Assembly: GCA_030151225.1 (NCBI GenBank) | Contig: JASLEG010000063.1 | Location: 1 to 36,547, forward strand | Source: Burkholderia sp. | GTDB taxonomy: Bacteria > Pseudomonadota > Gammaproteobacteria > Burkholderiales > Burkholderiaceae | Direction of reading: 5' to 3' | DNA: 36,547 nucleotides | Part shown: positions 32,415-36,547 of the stretch, in pieces | How the letters are laid out: the number at the start of each line of letters is the position of its first letter | How positions within the stretch are numbered: position 1 is the stretch's first letter | Notes under the pieces: generated by a model | Told to the model about the DNA's origin: nothing | Database searches by the model: none | The model's input: the letters and a program-made list of their open reading frames with translations, nothing else | Program-made: the position numbers and the translations under genes

Positions 32415-34222
32415 AGCGGCGCCCGCCACGTCTTGCTGCGCGGCCACGGCGTGCGCCGCTGCGACGGCAGGCTGACCAGCGACAGCTTCGTGAACAGGTT
32501 GATGTCGGCGTACTGCTCGAAGAACCGGTGCAGCAGCTCGCCGAACAGCATCACGTCGCCCTCGCCCGCGAACGCGTGCGAATCGAGCGTGACCTCGATC
32601 AGCACGCCGCGCTCGACCGCGCCGCCCACCACCTCCTCGAGCAGCGCCTGCGTGACGCGCGCGATGCCGGCCAGCCGCCGGCGGTTCAGTTCGTCGTCGG
32701 TCCAGTCGTACAGCGCGAGCGCGCCGCGCAGCACTTCCGCGTCGAGCATCGACAGGAAGTTCGGCGCGAGATGCGACAGCACCCGCCACTGGAATCGATC
32801 ATGGGTAGGCGGATACAGCGGCAGCGTCGGCGCCACCAGGCTGCGCACCCCGGCGACGTTCGGCGTGCTGGCCGCGAGCTCGTCGATGCTCGCCTCGCGC
32901 AGGCCCTTGCGCGGCAGCAGGCCGTTGGTGCCGGTCACGCGCAGCGACAGCGTTTCCTCGGGCAGCGCATCGAGCGTGTCCCACGCGTGTCCGCCCAGAA
33001 TCACCCAGGTTTCGTTGAGCCCCGACACGCCGGCCCGCACCCGCGTGTGGAAATAGCGCTCCGGTGCCTCGTGCCGCAGCATGCCGCCGCGATGGCGGAA
33101 GGTGGCGAACGGCACGTAGTCGTAGCGATCGGCCGTGTCGTGATCGAAGGTGCCGATCGCCTCGACCGAATAGGTCTCGACGTGCGCCGACCGATCGCCG
33201 GCCGGCACCACGCGGTATTCGGTTTCGTGGTGATCGACGAGGATCGGCTCCGCGTCGAGCTCGAACAGGTTGATGACCGGCGTGCAGAACAGCCGCAGGT
33301 TCTCCGCGGTGAAGCGCCGATCCTGTGGATAGGCCTGCGTCAGCTCGATTTCGAGCTCGAAGCGCGTGGTGTCTTCCGGCAGCCTGGCGATGTCGAGCCC
33401 GCACAGGTCGACGAACAGGAACTTCTCGCGGAACGTGAAGTACTCGAGCAGCAGCTGATAGCCGGAAAAGGCCGCCTCCGCCTTCGGCCAGAGGCGCTCC
33501 TCGGTCGAGAAGCCGGCCGGCTCGATCGTCACGCCGGGCAGCGGCACCGCCTCGCCGCCGCGCACCTCCGAGACGCGCAAATACACGGCGCTCACCTGGC
33601 GGGTGAGCGCGAGATGCATCGCGAACGCCACCGGCAGGTCCGCGTTCAGATTCAGCCGCAGCCGCGACAGGTCGGTTTCCTGCCGACGCGCCGCGCCGCC
33701 GATCGCGAAGCCGACGCGCAGCACCGAGCGCCCGTCGTGACGCACGGCCGGGCCCGCGTGCGTGATCGACAGCGGCTGCAGCGTCACGGGCTGCGTGGTG
33801 CGATACAGGCAATGCACGGTGGCCGGCGCGGCGCCTTGCGCGCCCGCGCGCGGCGGAATCGCGATCGGCCCGGAGCGCACCGGCACGCCGGCCGGCACCA
33901 CGTCGGTACTTTCGGGCTGGCCCGCGAGCGGCAGCAGCTCGACGATCGACAGCGACGGAATGGTGCGCAGATAGTGTGGCCACAGCAGGCTCACGAGCCC
34001 CTCGGTCAGCTCGGGCAACTCGTCGTCGAGTTTCTGGCGCAGGCGGCCGGTCAGGAACGCGAAGCCTTCGAACAGGCGCTCGACGTAGGGATCGCGATCG
34101 CCGACGCGATCTAGGTTGAGCAGGCGCGCCCGGTCGGGATGGGCCTTCGCGAAGGCCTTGCCGGATTCGCGCAGGTAGCGCATCTCGGCTTCGTAGTAGC
34201 GCAGGATCGGATCGTCGTTCAT
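32411..34222 (-). CDS. tssF: type VI secretion baseplate subunit TssF
   Basis: 603-aa baseplate wedge protein. The N-terminus DDPILRYYEAEMRYLRESG and ARLLNLDRVGDRDPYVERL are diagnostic of TssF, followed by FAFLTGRLRQKLDDELPEL and WPHYLRTIPS. It ends with a beta-rich part that reaches DINLFTKLSL. MNDDPI at 34222 is preferred; MRNRAM at 34237 would overlap tssA by 4 bp and is possible. The gap to tssA is 11 bp and the 3' end overlaps tssG, so these are co-translated baseplate genes. Confidence 0.94.
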   Translation of the reverse strand: MNDDPILRYYEAEMRYLRESGKAFAKAHPDRARLLNLDRVGDRDPYVERLFEGFAFLTGRLRQKLDDELPELTEGLVSLLWPHYLRTIPSLSIVELLPLAGQPESTDVVPAGVPVRSGPIAIPPRAGAQGAAPATVHCLYRTTQPVTLQPLSITHAGPAVRHDGRSVLRVGFAIGGAARRQETDLSRLRLNLNADLPVAFAMHLALTRQVSAVYLRVSEVRGGEAVPLPGVTIEPAGFSTEERLWPKAEAAFSGYQLLLEYFTFREKFLFVDLCGLDIARLPEDTTRFELEIELTQAYPQDRRFTAENLRLFCTPVINLFELDAEPILVDHHETEYRVVPAGDRSAHVETYSVEAIGTFDHDTADRYDYVPFATFRHRGGMLRHEAPERYFHTRVRAGVSGLNETWVILGGHAWDTLDALPEETLSLRVTGTNGLLPRKGLREASIDELAASTPNVAGVRSLVAPTLPLYPPTHDRFQWRVLSHLAPNFLSMLDAEVLRGALALYDWTDDELNRRRLAGIARVTQALLEEVVGGAVERGVLIEVTLDSHAFAGEGDVMLFGELLHRFFEQYADINLFTKLSLVSLPSQRRTPWPRSKTWRAPL

Positions 34223-34233
34223 GGCTCGATTTC

Positions 34234-35820
34234 TCAAGAGAGCGTCAGCGCGCGCGCCGGGGCGAGCACGGTCAGCTCGGCCTGCAGTTCGCCGATCCGG
34301 CGTGCGAGCGCGGGCTTGTCGGCGTCCTTGCGCGCGCTCATCGACTTCAGCACGCGCACCAGTTGCTGCCGGACCTCGAAGGCGAGCGCCGGCTCCCAGC
34401 GCACCAGCGGCAGCGTGCGGGCCGCGGCGTCGAGTTCGGTCAGCAGGGCCAGCGCCGTGTCGGGGCGATTCGCCTGATCGGCGAGCCGCGCCATCACCAG
34501 CCGCTGCAGATAGCGATGGCGATCGGTGTGCATGCCGGGCAGCGCGTCAAGCCACACGAAGGCCGCTTCCACGCCGTCGCGGCCGGCCAGCTCGCGCGCC
34601 TGCGCCTCGATCTCGGGCCAGTCGCCGGCCGCGTCGTCGGTGCCGCCCGCGGATACCGGCAGCGGCGCCACGGCCTCGCCCGCCTCGAGATCGCGCACCA
34701 CCGCGTGCCGCGCGATCCATTCGAGCGTCGTGTCGTCGGCGAACGGCGTGCCGTCGTCGAAGCTCAGGCGCTTGATGCCGGGCAGCCGTTCGAGGAACAG
34801 CGCGAAATCGGCGCGCAGCAGTTCGCGCCACGCGTCGTACGGCGCACCGAGGTGATCGAGCGCGACGTGCTGGGCGTACTGCAGGTCGAACCACAGATGG
34901 TTCACGCCTTCCATGAAGGCACCCTCCACGCGCTCGAGCAGCTCGTGCCACTGCTTCTGCAGCGCCAGCCGCTTGATCTGCTGGCGCAGTTCGCCACGCG
35001 GCGGCAGCAGGCGCGTGCGCGAGGCGACGTCGGCCGGCGGCACGTCGTGCAAGGTGTCCCAGCGCACGCTGCGCACGAGCCGGACCGACGGCAGATAGCC
35101 GTTCTCGTCCTGGTTGCGCAGCCACAGCGCCATCGCGCGTGCCTGTTCGAGCAGGTCGCGCGCGGACGTGAGCGTGCCGGGCGACGGCGGCGAGCTGGCG
35201 TTCGACGATACCGGCGCGGATGCCACGCTCGTGAACGTGTCGTCGTCGTTGTGCTCGAAGCGGGACACCAGCGGCTGGAGGTTCGGGCGAGCGGCCTCGG
35301 GCCATGCGCCGGTGTGCGCGAGCAGCGCGTCGAGCGCCGCCAGTGCCCGGTCGAGATCGCTCGGCGCGAATGGCCCCAGACTGCCGAGCAGGTCGAGCAC
35401 GCGCGCGGTGGCCAGCATTTCGAGTGCGCCCTTCTTCGCCTCGGCCCTGGCCGGCAGCACGGCCTCGTCGAAGCGATCGACGAGCGCGGCGGTCAGTTCG
35501 AGGCCGTCGGCGAATCCGGCCGGGCCGTCCTGGCGCAGGCGCGCGAACGCGTAATAGCCGGCCAGGCGCAGGTCCTTGCCGGTTTCCTTGAGCAGTTGCT
35601 CGCACGAGCGGGCGACGAGCGCGTCGTCGATGCCGGACAGCTTCTGGGTTTCCTCGCGCAGCGCGAAGAAGGCGTCCTCGTAGCCGGGGTCGCGGCCAGC
35701 GCCGCTCTCGCCCGCGAGCGGCAGCAACCACGCGCCCCAGGATTCGTGGCGAGCCTGCGCGAGTCGCTCGGCGGCGTCGCGGGATGGGAATAGCGTCTTG
35801 AGCAATCCGCCCAGCATCAT
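34234..35820 (-). CDS. tssA: type VI secretion cap/assembly protein TssA
   Basis: 528-aa TssA. The N-terminal ImpA domain lies at about residues 45-140 (GRDPGYEDAFFALREETQKL and CEQLLKETGKDLRLAGYYAF). A Ser/Pro linker is at about 205-225, and a VasJ-type C-terminal part follows (FMEGVNHLWFDLQYAQHVAL). TssA primes and caps the sheath during polymerisation. The ATG 35820 has AGGAG 6 bp upstream and overlaps the tssM stop (ATGA). The adjacent second ATG is an equally spaced alternative. Confidence 0.9.
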   Translation of the reverse strand: MMLGGLLKTLFPSRDAAERLAQARHESWGAWLLPLAGESGAGRDPGYEDAFFALREETQKLSGIDDALVARSCEQLLKETGKDLRLAGYYAFARLRQDGPAGFADGLELTAALVDRFDEAVLPARAEAKKGALEMLATARVLDLLGSLGPFAPSDLDRALAALDALLAHTGAWPEAARPNLQPLVSRFEHNDDDTFTSVASAPVSSNASSPPSPGTLTSARDLLEQARAMALWLRNQDENGYLPSVRLVRSVRWDTLHDVPPADVASRTRLLPPRGELRQQIKRLALQKQWHELLERVEGAFMEGVNHLWFDLQYAQHVALDHLGAPYDAWRELLRADFALFLERLPGIKRLSFDDGTPFADDTTLEWIARHAVVRDLEAGEAVAPLPVSAGGTDDAAGDWPEIEAQARELAGRDGVEAAFVWLDALPGMHTDRHRYLQRLVMARLADQANRPDTALALLTELDAAARTLPLVRWEPALAFEVRQQLVRVLKSMSARKDADKPALARRIGELQAELTVLAPARALTLS

Positions 35821-36547
35821 TCGGTCTCCTGAGATGCGCTGCGTGGCAGCGGGGTGGCCGGGTGTTTCGCCGCCGCGATCGCGGCGGGCGGCAAGGGCGG
35901 CGGGTTCGGGCGCGATGTTGCCGCCGCCGTCTTTGCGTTGCCCGTCACGAAGATCCGCTCCGGCAGCGTGTAATGCCGCAGCTTCAGCACGTCGAGCGGG
36001 CCCGCGCCGGCCTCGCTGCGCAGTTGCACGCGCAACGGAATGCCCTGACGCGTGTCCGGCGTCCACGTCAGCGCGTAGCGCGCGTTGTCCTGCTGCACGA
36101 TCTTCGCGCGCTCCATCAGCCGGATCAGGCCGAATCGCCCCTGCGCGTCGAGCGCCGTGCGCAGCCCGCCCTGCTCGGTCTGCCATTCGATATGCGAAAG
36201 ATTCTCCAGCGCCTGCCCCGGCCACTCGAACGGGGTCCACGCCTGTTTCTGGTTGAAGTAGTGCAGCTCGCGGCCCGACAGCACGAAGCGCATGTCCGTG
36301 ACGCCCGGCGTCGGCTCGGCCTGCAGTTCGTAGCGCAGGTGTGCGTCGCCGGACGGGAACAGCACCGTCGACACCTGCATCAGCCGGTTCAGGCTCGCCA
36401 GGAATCGCGGATCGATGGCGAGCGCGCCGTGGTCCGCACCTTGCGCCGCCACCCATCGATCGCCCTGACGCTCCACCACGCCGGCCAGCTGCGTCGTGAC
36501 GAACTGCGCGATCAGGCCGTTGTCGGGACGCATGAAGCGCGCCATTT
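35817..36547 (-). CDS. tssM: type VI secretion inner-membrane protein TssM (IcmF), C-terminal part
   Basis: Only the last about 243 residues are in view; the gene continues beyond the window edge. The visible piece is the periplasmic C-terminal region that contacts TssJ: RPDNGLIAQFVTTQLAGVVE, FLASLNRLMQVSTVLFPSGD and the WPGQALENLSHIEW motif are typical of IcmF C-termini. A Pro/Ala-rich tail (NPPPLPPAAIAAA) follows the conserved part. It overlaps tssA by 4 bp. Confidence 0.9.
   Translation of the reverse strand, partial: MARFMRPDNGLIAQFVTTQLAGVVERQGDRWVAAQGADHGALAIDPRFLASLNRLMQVSTVLFPSGDAHLRYELQAEPTPGVTDMRFVLSGRELHYFNQKQAWTPFEWPGQALENLSHIEWQTEQGGLRTALDAQGRFGLIRLMERAKIVQQDNARYALTWTPDTRQGIPLRVQLRSEAGAGPLDVLKLRHYTLPERIFVTGNAKTAAATSRPNPPPLPPAAIAAAKHPATPLPRSASQETE

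Overview
The window reads as a very GC-rich beta-proteobacterial chromosome segment. Gene style (strong GC third-position bias, dense short operons, many LysR regulators, a paoABCD-type aldehyde oxidoreductase and a tss cluster) fits Burkholderia sensu lato, probably a plant- or soil-associated species. The genus is inferred from protein style only. I see no rRNA, tRNA, CRISPR array, transposase or integrase, so this looks like accessory-metabolic chromosome rather than a mobile island.

Layout. 112-2230: a DUF1338/HglS-type 2-oxoadipate dioxygenase divergent from a LysR regulator. 2256-3821: a methyl-accepting chemotaxis protein. 4367-9462: a complete paoA-paoB-paoC-paoD operon (periplasmic molybdenum aldehyde oxidoreductase plus its XdhC-family maturation factor), tail to tail with a LysR gene. 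That LysR gene diverges from an old-yellow-enzyme reductase (10657-11763); a perfect dyad that could be its operator lies between them. 11920-14698: poorly characterised genes (SRPBCC protein, DUF2846-type lipoprotein with an added Ig-like domain, a probably frame-disrupted gene with a 16-bp perfect hairpin in it, and an unknown 181-aa protein). 14837-16865: an AhpD-like/peroxiredoxin-like/short-chain dehydrogenase operon facing a LysR gene. 18034-20044: a LysR gene divergent from an NAD(P)-dependent epimerase-like protein. 20129-21725: HAD phosphatase and TauE/SafE permease. 22347-23453: a methyltransferase related to plant coclaurine N-methyltransferase, ended by a strong terminator.

23528-30598 is the most interesting part. 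An NCS1 nucleobase/hydantoin-type permease diverges from a LysR regulator, and the next five genes form one minus-strand operon: flavin monooxygenase, two nearly identical Rid proteins in tandem, DUF1028 (predicted Ntn-hydrolase) and an M20 ArgE-like deacylase. The set resembles the Rut pyrimidine pathway in logic (permease, flavin oxygenase, Rid protein, hydrolases) but uses different families. I infer an undescribed N-heterocycle or amide catabolic pathway. Both Rid copies lack the arginine needed for classical RidA imine hydrolysis.

30761-36547: the end of a type VI secretion operon in the order tssM (partial)-tssA-tssF-tssG-tssJ, with start/stop overlaps or short gaps. tssM runs off the window edge. 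Five LysR genes occur in about 26 kb, each beside a small catabolic or redox unit.
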